From NCBI RefSeq assembly GCF_022179185.1, contig NZ_BPQJ01000016.1, positions 62,001-126,000 of the forward strand: a stretch of DNA of 64,000 bases, given 5' to 3'. This stretch comes from Methylobacterium frigidaeris (GTDB lineage Bacteria; Pseudomonadota; Alphaproteobacteria; Rhizobiales; Beijerinckiaceae). Below the pieces are notes generated by a model that saw only the letters and a program-made list of their open reading frames with translations, was not told the DNA's origin and ran no database searches. The translations under genes were made by a program, and so were the position numbers. Each line of letters opens with the position of its first letter. Within the stretch, counting starts at the first letter, position 1. Below are positions 52,524 through 64,000 of the stretch, piece after piece.

Positions 52524-53936
52524 ATGCGCATCCTCCTCCCCGCGGTCCTCCTGGCCGCCGGCATCGCCATCGGTGCCGCCGTGCCCGCCGTCTCCGACTT
52601 CGTCCGTGGCACCCTCGTCACCGCGGGCGTGCCGCCGACCCTGCTCGCGTTCACCGGCCCGCCCGCCAAGGCTCCCGAGGCCAGGCACGCGGATGGCGAC
52701 GGCCACGATCACGACAAGGGGGCGGGAAAGGCCGGGCACGACCATGCAAGCCACGCCCCCGCCGCGGAGCCCGGGAAAGCCGCGGCGGCTCCCGCGCAGG
52801 GTCATGCCCATGGCGGCCACGGGCACGAGGAGGGCGAGGGACACGCCGAGGAGGGCGTGATCAAGATGCGGCCCGAGCAGGTAGCCGGACAGGACATCAA
52901 GGTCGCGCCCGTCGAGGGCGGGACGCTTGCCCGGCACCTGCTGGTTCCCGGCACCATCACCCCGGACATGGACCGGATCGCCCGGGTGCCGGCCAAGGTC
53001 GTCGGCACCGTGGCGGAGATGCGCAAGCGCCTCGGCGACGCCGTGCGGAAGGGCGAGGTCGTCGCCGTCCTCGACAGCCGCGAGGTCGCCGACGCCAAGA
53101 GCGAGTACCTCACGGCCGTCGTCCGCGCCGACCTGGAGAAGACCAACTTCGACCGGCAGCAGGCCCTCTGGGACAAGCGCGTCTCGGCCGAGTCCGCCTA
53201 CCTGAACGCCAAGGCCGTCTACACCGAGGCCACCCTGCGCCAGGACCTCGCCCGCCAGAAGCTCTCGGCGCTCGGCCTGAACGCCGCCGAGGTGGCCAGG
53301 CTCGCCAAGCAGGACGAGGCCACGCCCAACGCCTCCACCCTGCGCCAGTACGAGCTGCGCTCGCCTCTCTCGGGCCGGGTCGTCGAGCGCAAGGTCGACG
53401 TCGGCACGGCGGTGGGCAAGGAGGGCGACCCGTCCGACGTCTACACCGTCGCCGACCTCTCCGCGGTCTGGATCGAGCTCTCCGTCCCCACGGTCGAGCT
53501 TGGCCAGGTGAAGGAGGGCGCCCGCGTCGTCGTCACGCCGAGCCGGGAGGGCGGCGGCCGGAACGAGGAGGGCAAGGTCATCTTCGTCAGCCCGTTCCTG
53601 AACCAGGAAACCCGCTCGGCCCGGGTCATCGTCGCCCTGCCGAACAAGGACATGGCCTGGCGGCCCGGCACGTTCGTCACCGCCGAGGTCGAGATCGCGC
53701 GCGACGAGGTGCCGGTGCGCATCCCCAAGTCGGCGCTGCAGACCGTCGAGGGCAAGCGCGTGGTCTTCGTGCGCACCGAGGAGGGCTTCGAGAAGCGCGA
53801 GGTCGAGCTCGGACGATCGGACGACGATTCCCACGAAGTCACCGCCGGCCTGAGGGCCGGCGAGGAGATCGCGGTCGCCAACTCCTTCCTCCTCAAGGCC
53901 GAGCTCGGGAAGAGCGAAGCCGACCACGACCATTGA
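52524..53936 (+). CDS. czcB: HME-RND periplasmic adaptor (CzcB/CusB-like)
   Basis: A 470-residue HlyD/CzcB adaptor that would link the inner-membrane pump to an outer-membrane channel. After a membrane/signal start it has an unusual His-rich metal-binding segment (HADGDGHDHDKGAGKAGHDH and HAHGGHGHEEGEGHAEEG), then the lipoyl/hairpin core (RIARVPAKVVGTVAEMRKRLGDAVRKGEVVAVLDSREVADAKSEYLTAVV), barrel segments YELRSPLSGRVVERKVDVGTAVGKEGDPSDVYTVADLSAVWIEL and RVVFVRTEEGFEKREVELG. It precedes czcA by 11 bp. A 127-bp gap precedes it. Confidence 0.9.
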   Translation: MRILLPAVLLAAGIAIGAAVPAVSDFVRGTLVTAGVPPTLLAFTGPPAKAPEARHADGDGHDHDKGAGKAGHDHASHAPAAEPGKAAAAPAQGHAHGGHGHEEGEGHAEEGVIKMRPEQVAGQDIKVAPVEGGTLARHLLVPGTITPDMDRIARVPAKVVGTVAEMRKRLGDAVRKGEVVAVLDSREVADAKSEYLTAVVRADLEKTNFDRQQALWDKRVSAESAYLNAKAVYTEATLRQDLARQKLSALGLNAAEVARLAKQDEATPNASTLRQYELRSPLSGRVVERKVDVGTAVGKEGDPSDVYTVADLSAVWIELSVPTVELGQVKEGARVVVTPSREGGGRNEEGKVIFVSPFLNQETRSARVIVALPNKDMAWRPGTFVTAEVEIARDEVPVRIPKSALQTVEGKRVVFVRTEEGFEKREVELGRSDDDSHEVTAGLRAGEEIAVANSFLLKAELGKSEADHDH

Positions 53937-53947
53937 GGGAGGGCGAC

Positions 53948-57196
<3,249 letters not shown>

Positions 57197-57200
57197 CCCG

Positions 57201-57740
57201 ATGCGGACCGTCCGGTGCTGGGCGGCGGTGACGGCCGTCATCGCCCCGTCCTGCGCGGCCCTTGCCGGCGAGGCGCCGTTCGGCCTCGCCTGGGGACCGG
57301 TCGCGACGGTGCCGCGGCCGCTCAAGGTGGGCCGGGAGGCGAACCTGACCGCGCTGCACTACCCGCGGGGCTGGCGGCCGGCCGTCGGCCCGGAAACCGC
57401 CGAGGTCGTGCTGGTGGTCTGCCGGGAGGAGGGACTGCAGCAGGTCGTGTGGGTCGGCCTGCCCCTGGCCGGCGATGCGTTCGCGCGGGCGCGCCAGGCC
57501 ATCCGCGACGAGGGCGTCCGTCGTTACGGCGAGCCCGACCCGGGGCCGTCGCCCGGTTCCGAGGTTTGGCCTGGCGGCGGGGCGCTCCTGGCCACCCGCG
57601 AGGTCGGGGACGGTCGGCGCGAGCTCGTCATGACGACGTTCGGGCCCGGTTACGCGGCCTGTTCGGCGGCCCACCGCGCCGCGACCGGACACCCGGCCGG
57701 CGCGCACGTCGCCGACCTCATCGGACATGACGGCCCTTGA
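57201..57740 (+). CDS. Exported protein of unknown function in the czc operon
   Basis: A 179-residue protein 4 bp downstream of czcA. It has a signal peptide (RTVRCWAAVTAVIAPSCAALA) and a mature domain with PFGLAWGPVATVPRP, VVLVVCREEGLQQVVWVGLPL and GDGRRELVMTTFGPGYAAC. It looks like a small periplasmic protein co-expressed with the pump. No family recognised. Confidence 0.6.
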   Translation: MRTVRCWAAVTAVIAPSCAALAGEAPFGLAWGPVATVPRPLKVGREANLTALHYPRGWRPAVGPETAEVVLVVCREEGLQQVVWVGLPLAGDAFARARQAIRDEGVRRYGEPDPGPSPGSEVWPGGGALLATREVGDGRRELVMTTFGPGYAACSAAHRAATGHPAGAHVADLIGHDGP

Positions 57741-57777
57741 GCCTGCGGCAGGGCGGAAACGAGGATACGGGAGCGAC

Positions 57778-58695
57778 ATGGGACACGGACATTCGCATGG
57801 GGGCGGCATTCCGTCAGGCTCGGCGGCGGGCCGGAACAAGGGACGCCTCGCGTGGGCGCTCGCCCTGACCTTAACCTACATGGCCGCCGAGGTAGTGGGC
57901 GGGCTGCTCACCGGCAGCCTCGCGCTGCTGGCCGACGCCGCCCACATGGTCACGGACGCCGGCGGCCTGGCCTTGTCGCTGCTCGCCATCCATTACGCGG
58001 CCAAGGCGCCGACGCCAGGCAAGAGCTTCGGCTACATGCGCTTCGAGATCCTGGCGGCACTGGCGAACGCCGTCGTGCTGCTCGGGGTGACGGCCTACAT
58101 CCTCTACGAGGCGTACCGCCGCTTCGTCGAGCCGACCGAGATCCTCGGCTGGCCGATGATGGCGGTGGCGTTCGTCGGGCTCGGCGTGAACCTCGCCAGC
58201 ATGCGGCTGCTGGCCGGGGGCTCGTCCGAGAGCCTCAACGTCAAGGGCGCCTACTTCGAGGTGTTCTCGGACATGCTGGGCTCGGTCGGCGTCATCGCCG
58301 CCGCCCTGGTCGTGATGGCGACGGGCTGGCGCTGGGTCGACCCGCTCGTCGGCGCCGGCATCGGCCTGTTCATCGTGCCCCGAACCTGGCGCCTCCTGGG
58401 CGAGGCGCTCCACGTCCTGCTGGAAGGCACGCCGCCGGGCGTCGACCTGGGCGCGCTGAAGGCCGGGATCGAGGGTATGCCGGGCGTGCGGCGCGCCTAC
58501 GACCTGCATGCCTGGACGTTGACCTCGGGCTTCGACGCGATGAGCGGACACGTGGTCGTGGATGACGTCGCGGCGGGCCCGGGCGTGATCCGGGCGATCC
58601 GGCGCTTGGTGAAGGACCGCCACGGCATCGAGCACGTCACCATCCAGGTCGAAAACGAGGCACTCGCGTCCGAGGCTCCCAGTCTTGCGGTCTAG
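57778..58695 (+). CDS. czcD: Cation diffusion facilitator, second copy (CzcD-like)
   Basis: A 305-residue CDF exporter, distinct from the copy at 50104. Starts GHGHSHGGG, then helices with LALLADAAHMVTDAGGLALSLLAI (helix II H-x3-D) and YFEVFSDMLGSVGVIAAALVV (helix V; here F-S-D in place of the usual H-x3-D), and the C-terminal domain VRRAYDLHAWTLTSGFDAMSGHVVV. Start ATG 57778 (GAGGATACGGGA upstream) is preferred over 57727. The substitution in helix V could change metal choice. It is 37 bp after the previous gene and likely part of the operon. Confidence 0.88.
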   Translation: MGHGHSHGGGIPSGSAAGRNKGRLAWALALTLTYMAAEVVGGLLTGSLALLADAAHMVTDAGGLALSLLAIHYAAKAPTPGKSFGYMRFEILAALANAVVLLGVTAYILYEAYRRFVEPTEILGWPMMAVAFVGLGVNLASMRLLAGGSSESLNVKGAYFEVFSDMLGSVGVIAAALVVMATGWRWVDPLVGAGIGLFIVPRTWRLLGEALHVLLEGTPPGVDLGALKAGIEGMPGVRRAYDLHAWTLTSGFDAMSGHVVVDDVAAGPGVIRAIRRLVKDRHGIEHVTIQVENEALASEAPSLAV

Positions 58696-58747
58696 GAGGC
58701 CTCGATGGTCGGTCCCCCGTCGGGCATGCCCGACGGGGCGGGCCGGC

Positions 58748-59059
58748 ATGCGGAACGGCTTCGCTTGCCGGGTTGTTGCTCGGTTGCCGGCCCGTCCATG
58801 GTCGGCATGGAGCCGCCGGCGACGACCAGCGCGCCGATACCCGGAGAGGAACACCCTGCTCGTTGCCGCCGTCCTGGCCGCCTTCGGCGGCGCGACCTCG
58901 GCCTCCCCCGCGCCCGGCCTGCCCGGCGCCGTGGTCGCGCCGCCGGACGTGGTTTCCGTCCGTATGGAGCGGATGCACGGCGACCATCACCACCGAATGA
59001 TGCGGCACCACCGCCAAGGCCACATGATGCGGCATATGCACCGCCACCGCCGCATGTGA
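58748..59059 (+). CDS. His/Met-rich exported small protein
   Basis: A 103-residue frame whose useful part begins at about 58850: a signal-like stretch TLLVAAVLAAFGGATSASPA, then PDVVSVRMERMHGDHHHRMM and RHHRQGHMMRHMHRHRRM. The His/Met tail suggests a metal chaperone. The first ~30 residues before the signal are doubtful, so the true start may be a non-ATG codon nearer 58850. Confidence 0.5.
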   Translation: MRNGFACRVVARLPARPWSAWSRRRRPARRYPERNTLLVAAVLAAFGGATSASPAPGLPGAVVAPPDVVSVRMERMHGDHHHRMMRHHRQGHMMRHMHRHRRM

Positions 59060-59188
59060 GACGGTCGGGACCCATCAGGGGCCCGTTTCTCGCGGGGGCT
59101 CACGGCGGCGCCCTACGGCCGGCGGGGGAAAGGGGACGCCTTTCGGCCCCGGCTCGTCGGGCGGACGAGGTCGGGCGTCGGGGCGCGC

Positions 59189-60358
59189 CTACCGTGCGCC
59201 CCATGAGGCTACGGCCAGCCCGACGTTGGCCAACGCGAGCGCCAGCAGCAGGCCGTAGGTCGCGTCCGCGCCGCCGTAGGTCAGCGCCACCGCCCCGAGC
59301 GAGGGGGCGAGCGCCTGTGCGATCAGGCCCCCGGCCGGGCGAGGCGGCCCACCAGGATTGGGTAGCGCTCCGGCCCGAACAAGGCGAGCGGCACAGTGCC
59401 TCCGGCGATGGAGTAGATCCCGTTGCCAGCCCCGTAGAGCATCAGGGCAACGGCGACGGCCGGAATGCCCGCCGCCAGGATGGCAAGCCCGAGCGCCACG
59501 AGGACCATGGCGACCGTCAGCGTCCATAGCGGGTGGTGGCGCCCCTCGTTGGCCATCTCAACGACGCGGGCGCCGACCTGGGCCGGCTCGATCAGCGCAC
59601 CGTAGGATACGGCGGCGAGCGCCACGCCGCGCGCCTGCAGCAGCGCGATCAGGTGCACCGAGACCAGCGCCATCACGGCGCCGCCCAGGACCAGCACGCC
59701 GGTCATCAGCAGGAAGGCGCGCCGCTCGCGCGGCGTCAGGGGCTCGTTGCGTCCGCGTGCGCCATCCGCGCCGGGCGCGGTCGCGGGAGCCTGCTGGATC
59801 AGGCCGAGCACCAGCGGCAGCGTCACGGCGAGATGCAGCCCGGCATAGGCGAGGCACGCACCCCGCCAGCCGACCTGCTCGACGAGGAAGGCGGAAAGCG
59901 GCCAGCAGACGGTGCTGGCAAACCCGCCCCAGAGGGTCAGCGTGGTGATGGCCGGGCGCGCCTCGGCGCTGTAGAGCCGACCGAGGGTGGCGAAGGCCGG
60001 GTCGTACAGGCCGCAGCCCATGCCGAGCCCGAGGAGGAGCCAGCCGGCGAGGAATACCGGCAGGCTCGGTGCCAGGCCGATCACCAGGTAGCCACCCGCC
60101 AGCAGCAAGGCCGCCGATGCGAGGACCGGCCGGCCGCCATGCCGATGGATGGCGATTCCGACCCGGGGCGAGGCGAATGCCGCCACCAGCAAGGCCGATG
60201 GATAGGCCGCCGGCCACCCAGGCCAGCGGGCAACCCGTGTCGCCGGCGACGGGACCGGCGAGCACCGCCGGCAGGTAGAAGGACGACCCCCAGGCGAGGA
60301 TCTCCACCACCCCCAGGGCGGAGATGACGACGAGGCGGCTGCGGTTCTCAGACCTCAC
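59189..60358 (-). pseudogene. MFS transporter, two frameshifts
   Basis: Reading leftward from the ATG at 60358: VVISALGVVEILAWGSSFYLPAVLAGPVAGDTGCPLAWVAGGLSIGL (first frame), then LVAAFASPRVGIAIHRHGGRPVLASAALLLAGGYLVIGLAPSLPVFLAGWLLLGLGMGCGLYDPAFATLGRLYSAEARPAITTLTLWGGFASTV (second frame) to about 59330, then LIAQALAPSLGAVALTYGGADATYGLLLALALANVGLAVASWGAR (third frame). Together they give a complete 12-helix carrier, so the frame changes (near 60190 and 59330, in G/C runs) may be recent or sequencing errors. A more degraded homologue is at 38985-39480. Confidence 0.75.
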
Positions 60359-60363
60359 GGGAG

Positions 60364-61260
60364 GTGGGCTTCAGGGCCGCTCCCTTGGCCGCGGCGCCGC
60401 GCTCGTACCACCCTGGGAGCGGTTCACGATCCACAGTCTGGGCCCGCGTCGCCGCGCTCACGTTCGGTGGGCTTGCCGGGCAGATCGCGGTGATGCACCG
60501 CATCCTGGTCGAGGAGAGGCGCTGGATCTCCGAGAACCGCTTCCTGCACGCGCTGAACTTCTGCACGCTCCTCCCGGCCCCCGAGGCGCAGCAGCTCGCC
60601 ACCTACGGGGCTGGCTGATGCATGGCACGCGCGGCGGGCTCGTCGCGGGCGGGCTGTTCGTCCTGCCAGGCGTCGTCGCCATCATGGGCTTAAGCTGGGT
60701 CTACGCGCTCTACGGCAACGTCGGGTTCGTCGCGGGCCTGTTCTTCGGCCTGAAGGCGGCGGTGCTCGCCATCGTGCTCCAGGCGGTGATCCGCATCGGC
60801 AAGCGAGCGCTCAAGGGCTCGGTGATGGTCGGCCTCGCCGCGGCGGCGTTCGTGGCCATCTTCTTCCTCGACGTGCCCTTCCCGGTGATCGTGCTGACGG
60901 CCGGCGTGATCGGCTACCTCGGCGGTCGCGCCGGCCTACCGCAGTTCAAGGTCGGCGGGCACGGGGCGGCGGCAAGGTCGTCGAGGGTCCCTTCCTACTG
61001 GACGACCACGAGCTCCCCCAGGAGCGGGCCGCGACCTGGCACACGCTGGGGATGCTGTTGACCTGGGGCGCGATCTTGCTGCTGCCCGTCGCCGCCATCC
61101 TGATCGCCGTCGGGCCGAACGACGTCTTCAGCCACGTCGCGGTGTTCTTCTCGAAGATGGCGATGGTGACGTTCGGCGGGGCGTACGCGGTGCTCTCCTA
61201 CGTCGCCCAGCAGGCGGTGGAGCACTACGGCTGGCTCAAGCCCGGCGAGATGCTGGATCT
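60364..61260 (+). pseudogene. Chromate transporter ChrA, frameshifted and truncated
   Basis: Three frames give one ChrA: VWARVAALTFGGLAGQIAVMHRILVEERRWISENRFLHALNFCTLLPAPEAQQLATY (family consensus F.GG.AGQIA.M...V....W), then WLMHGTRGGLVAGGLFVLPGVVAIMGLSWVYALYGNVGFVAGLFFGLKAAVLAIV..., and last GMLLTWGAILLLPVAAILIAVGPNDVFSHVAVFFSKMAMVTFGGAYAVLSYVAQQAVEHYGWLKPGEMLD. After GEMLD the sequence leaves the family and the second half is missing its TTPGPLI region. It is divergent from the MFS gene. Inactive as it stands. Confidence 0.75.
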
Positions 61261-61764
61261 TGTCGCGACCCGGGTCCGGGGGCCGTGCACCGGTGGTGCC
61301 CGGCCTCGCGGTGTCGCGCCTCGGCCACCGTCGGCGACCGGGGCTCGTGCTCCGGGTCCTGCCGACGGCGAAAGGTTCGGGTCAACCCGGGCCGGCCGCC
61401 GCGACAGTTAGTCGGGGAACGGGCTTATCACCCCAAGTTTCCCGATAGCCGAAATTGCCGCCCCAGTGCTGCGCTGCGCTGCACCGAAGTCCCGAACCGG
61501 CGAAACTTGGAGCAGACGTGGCCGCCCCCTCTCGATGGCGGCCACGTTGCGAGGTGCGGACCTGCCGATGACACGGACCTCGTCCCGCTTTCCCGGACCG
61601 GCGTACGGACAGGGAGGTGGCGCAACCGCGTCCAAGGCCGCAACGCTTCGTTAACCATCCCCGCTCCAAACCTCTAGCGTTTGGAGATTTCGATGGCGGG
61701 ATAATATTCCTGCCTCTATAATTCCAACATCAGAAGTGAAGCGGGCCGCCAACGGAGGTCTCCC
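61261..61764. other. Right edge of the metal island and promoter of the next gene
   Basis: After the ChrA break there is a GC-rich stretch, then repeat copy B at 61458-61548. From about 61660 the DNA is AT-richer (TAATATTCC, CTATAATTCC), a likely promoter for the gene at 61765. No other gene is supported. Confidence 0.5.
61458..61548 (+). repeat. 91-bp direct repeat, copy B (right edge of metal island)
   Basis: Same length and orientation as 46898-46988, about 75% identical by eye, ending in the inverted repeat ACGTGGCCG ... CGGCCACGT. It follows the truncated ChrA gene. Confidence 0.7.
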
Positions 61765-62541
61765 GTGATCATCGCGTTCTTCTCTGACGACACGTCGGCT
61801 CTCCATGCCGCCCTCTTGGCGGGAGCCGCCCTCGCACGCCTGGCAGGCTCCGCGGAGGCGGGGCCGGACCTCGCGCCCGCCGCCGCCGCCGTCTCGAAGG
61901 CCCTGGGCGCCGCGCGCGCGGAGAACCGCCATCTCGCGGTCGCCCTGCCGCTGGCGCGCCTTGCCGACCGCGCCGTACGCGGCAGCGTCGACCTCTCGGT
62001 TGTCTGCCACGGGCCGACGCCCCTCGCCACGGCAGTCGCCCGGTACGCGATGGCCTGCGTGAGCGCCTCCCCCGACCCCGCCCTTGAGCCTCCATGGATG
62101 CTCTCCTGCTGCGCCCGTGCGCGTCCCTACGGGCTGCGCGTGCTGCCCGTCGCCTCGCCGCCTCTGCGTTGCGACGAGGCGGCACACCTCCGCCGCGGGT
62201 GGCCAGGCCCTTCCCTGGCGGCCCGCGCGGCCGGCCTCGCCGCGGCCCTATGCCTGGCGGCCGAGGATCCCCGCGCGGCCTCCATCGAACCGGCCGACCT
62301 CGCCGCGCTCCTGGCCGGGCCGGCCACGGCCTCGGAGGTCGAGCTCCGGTCCAGGCTCCTGGACCTCGCCCGCGACCTCGACGGTGGCGACGCCGATCCG
62401 GCAGGGCCGTCGCGCCCCGCGGGCGCCGAGCGCGCGAGGCGAGCCCGCCACCTCGCGCCACGGCGCAGGCCCGTCGCGCCCCGCCACGAAGGCTTCGCGT
62501 TCCGCCCCCCCGCCCGCTGCACCTGCACCATCGCCGGTTGA
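61765..62541 (+). CDS. Degenerate ParA-like protein, no Walker A
   Basis: A 258-residue protein starting at a GTG with GGAGGTC upstream. The N-terminus IIAFFSDDTSALHAALLAGAALARLAG aligns in shape with the start of ParA-type ATPases (IIAF..QKGGVGKTT), but the P-loop is replaced by SDDTSAL. Further on, LADRAVRGSVDLSVVCHGPTPLATAVARYAM and YGLRVLPVASPPL match the same blocks in the gene at 63119 (LADRAFRTRADVSVVAVGPTPFDENAA; ARVLPVVLPAL). The C-terminal ~60 residues are Arg/Pro-rich. The ParA link is by eye and needs structure comparison; role unknown. It is preceded by an AT-rich promoter region. Confidence 0.5.
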   Translation: MIIAFFSDDTSALHAALLAGAALARLAGSAEAGPDLAPAAAAVSKALGAARAENRHLAVALPLARLADRAVRGSVDLSVVCHGPTPLATAVARYAMACVSASPDPALEPPWMLSCCARARPYGLRVLPVASPPLRCDEAAHLRRGWPGPSLAARAAGLAAALCLAAEDPRAASIEPADLAALLAGPATASEVELRSRLLDLARDLDGGDADPAGPSRPAGAERARRARHLAPRRRPVAPRHEGFAFRPPARCTCTIAG

Positions 62542-62553
62542 AGGAGGAAAGAC

Positions 62554-62859
62554 ATGACCGCTCGCGCCACGCCCGTCCCGCACCCCGTCGCCGCGCTCGA
62601 CCTGCCCGGGAACGCCCGCCGCCGCGGGCGCCCCGCCCGGCGCCAAGCCCTGGACCGGACCCGTTCCCCGCTCGCACCGCACCTCCTCGCCGATGCCCTC
62701 CTCGTCGACGAGCGGGAGCACCTGGACCTGGAGGCGCTGACGGCAGACCTCCTGGACGGTGATTTCGACCGGCAGGACGACGACTACGCGCTCGCCCCCG
62801 CCAGGCGCATGCACCGCGCCGTCCGCGACGAGGAGGACGCTTGGTTCGCGAACGGGTGA
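62554..62859 (+). CDS. Small unknown protein between ParA-like genes
   Basis: A 101-residue protein 12 bp after the previous stop (AAGGAGGAAAG upstream of the ATG). Basic N-terminal half (RRRGRPARRQALDRTRSP), acidic C-terminal half (LVDEREHLDLEALTADLLDGDFDRQDDDYALAP). Such a basic/acidic split is common in small partner proteins of ParA-type systems, but no homology is claimed. Confidence 0.55.
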   Translation: MTARATPVPHPVAALDLPGNARRRGRPARRQALDRTRSPLAPHLLADALLVDEREHLDLEALTADLLDGDFDRQDDDYALAPARRMHRAVRDEEDAWFANG

Positions 62860-63118
62860 CGGGCGGCCCCTAGCCTCACCGCCTTCCGACATTTCTCCCC
62901 CTAGGACAGGGGGAGAGGTGCCGAAGCGAACGCGGCAAGTCGTCGACAAGACGGGAATACGTGGGCCGCGCTTCACCTCGCGTATCCACGACCTCTCAGG
63001 CTGCGCTGGATTGAGGCCAGTGCTTGATACCTGCTTGCAACCTCGGCCCATCACCCGAACCGCTCGACGCCCTGACCGGCTCGACGGTCGGGCTGCGCCC
63101 CCCTTCACGGAGGCTTCC
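62860..63118. other. Gap before the second ParA-like gene
   Basis: About 260 bp with no supported gene. It probably contains the promoter for the gene at 63119; nothing regular is recognised. Confidence 0.4.
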
Positions 63119-64000
63119 TTGATCGCTGCCATCTTCGGCTGCCCCGGGCGCACGGACGCCGCGCATGCCGCCCTCATCCTCGCCGACGCTCACGCCGTGG
63201 CAGGCGATGCCGCGACCCTCGTGCGCGTCACGCTCCCCGGCGAGCCGCGCCTTCCCACCCTCGCCATCCGGCCCGATGCGGTGCGGCTGGTGGAACACGA
63301 AGCATCGACCCTGCGGGCCGCCGGCGTCCTCGTCGAACGGGAAACTGCTCAAGCGGTCCGAGCGGGGCGTCACGTCGTGCTCGACCTTCCGCCGCGGTGC
63401 CTTGCCGACCGGGCCTTCCGGACGCGGGCCGACGTATCGGTCGTCGCCGTCGGCCCGACCCCGTTCGACGAGAATGCCGCCGCGTGCGCCCTGGCCGCCG
63501 ATCCGCACGGGGAACGGGACGCCGGCCGCCAGGTGTCCGATGCTCTTGCCGAGGTCGCTCCGCCCTGGCTCCTGGGATGCGGGCGAGGCGGGGGCGCCCC
63601 GGCCGCACGGGCCTTCGAGGACGCGGTGGGGCGCCTCCTCGGCGGCATGGCAGCCGGACGCCATGCACGCGTGCTTCCCGTGGTCCTTCCGGCGCTGAGC
63701 CGCAAGGAGGCGCTCCGCGTCGTCGAGGGGGACCGGACGGCGAGGACCCTCGTTGCCGGGCTGACCCTCCTCGCCGCCCTGCGAGCCGTGGCCGGGAACC
63801 CCCATGCGGAATCCATCGACGGGAGCTCGCTCGCCGACGAACTCCGCGCCGTCCTCCCGAACGCCGGCCGGCCGGACGAGCGGGGGGCCGGGGATAGGCT
63901 CCGCGACCTCGCCGACGAGCTCCAGGGCATCCGCGACGGCGTGAAGCCGACCGGGGAGGACCTGGCATCGGCTCCCCGCCTGGAGGACTGGAGCGAGGCG
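63119..64000 (+). CDS. ParA-like protein, second copy (3' end outside window)
   Basis: An open frame from a TTG at 63119 (GGAGGCTTCC upstream) to the window edge, 294 residues without a stop. It starts IAAIFGCPGRTDAAHAALILADAHA, again with no P-loop Lys, then RHVVLDLPPRCLADRAFRTRADVSVVAVGPTPFDENAA; the LDLPPR block looks like the Walker B-type region of ParA (D-x-P-P). Continues PPWLLGCGRGGG, RHARVLPVVLPAL and LRDLADELQGIRDG. Homologous to the protein at 61765. A tandem pair of P-loop-less ParA relatives suggests a structural rather than ATP-driven role. Confidence 0.55.
   Translation, partial: MIAAIFGCPGRTDAAHAALILADAHAVAGDAATLVRVTLPGEPRLPTLAIRPDAVRLVEHEASTLRAAGVLVERETAQAVRAGRHVVLDLPPRCLADRAFRTRADVSVVAVGPTPFDENAAACALAADPHGERDAGRQVSDALAEVAPPWLLGCGRGGGAPAARAFEDAVGRLLGGMAAGRHARVLPVVLPALSRKEALRVVEGDRTARTLVAGLTLLAALRAVAGNPHAESIDGSSLADELRAVLPNAGRPDERGAGDRLRDLADELQGIRDGVKPTGEDLASAPRLEDWSEA

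Overview
The window is high-GC DNA that reads like an alphaproteobacterium of the Hyphomicrobiales, most probably a Methylobacterium or Methylorubrum. This is an inference from gene content and neighbourhoods (FtsK-LolA-ExoIII, rpsO-pnp, an orphan LuxI-type synthase, many GC-rich small secreted proteins), not a measured taxonomic assignment. No rRNA is present; one tRNA-Pro is.

Region 1 (1-28630) is mostly ordinary chromosome. It holds the C-terminal part of FtsK, LolA, exonuclease III, a DUF892 ferritin-like protein, rpsO and pnp with clear hairpin terminators, a FitAB/VapBC-type toxin-antitoxin pair, a GST, RidA, a polyamine-type binding protein, tRNA-Pro(GGG), a methyltransferase, an LRR-kinase fusion, Mn catalase, an MFS carrier, a FetAB-like exporter, a SleB-type hydrolase, an ArsR regulator, an AHL synthase and purC. 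Behind the tRNA-Pro is a small graveyard: a tyrosine-integrase stub, a frameshifted IS3 transposase and an IS5-like stub. A dienelactone-hydrolase gene (26506-27275) is also broken.

Region 2 (about 28640-46990) is accessory. It starts immediately upstream of the purC start codon with a compact Tn7-like operon read leftward: tnsA, tnsB, tnsC and two overlapping tniQ genes, with small unknown genes upstream. Repeats resembling TnsB sites at 28683-28761 and 38764-38782 suggest ends near 28644 and 38802. Further right are a degraded MFS gene, two DNA-binding-type proteins and, at 41599-46227, a tightly packed three-gene operon: a small winged-helix-like protein, a Rad50/SMC-like ATPase with a zinc-binding CxxC pair, and a 655-residue protein with a C-terminal PD-(D/E)xK-like signature. 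I regard this operon as a candidate ABC-three-component/Lamassu-like conflict (defence) system. Three copies of one palindromic site, TAYCGGG-N7-ACCCGAT, lie at 28712, 41561 and 46431; the last two bracket the operon.

Region 3 (about 46990-61460) is a heavy-metal island. It carries a Zn/Cd/Pb-type P1B ATPase divergent from a MerR regulator, two CDF exporters, an HME-RND pump (CzcBA) without an outer-membrane partner, several His-rich exported proteins, and broken MFS and ChrA genes. A 91-bp direct repeat lies at each edge (46898-46988 and 61458-61548), and each copy abuts a truncated gene. The regulator, ATPase and first CDF gene are linked by two near-identical MerR-type operators.

Region 4 (61765-64000) holds two related proteins that look like ParA-family proteins without a Walker A motif, flanking a small unknown gene. 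The second runs off the window edge.
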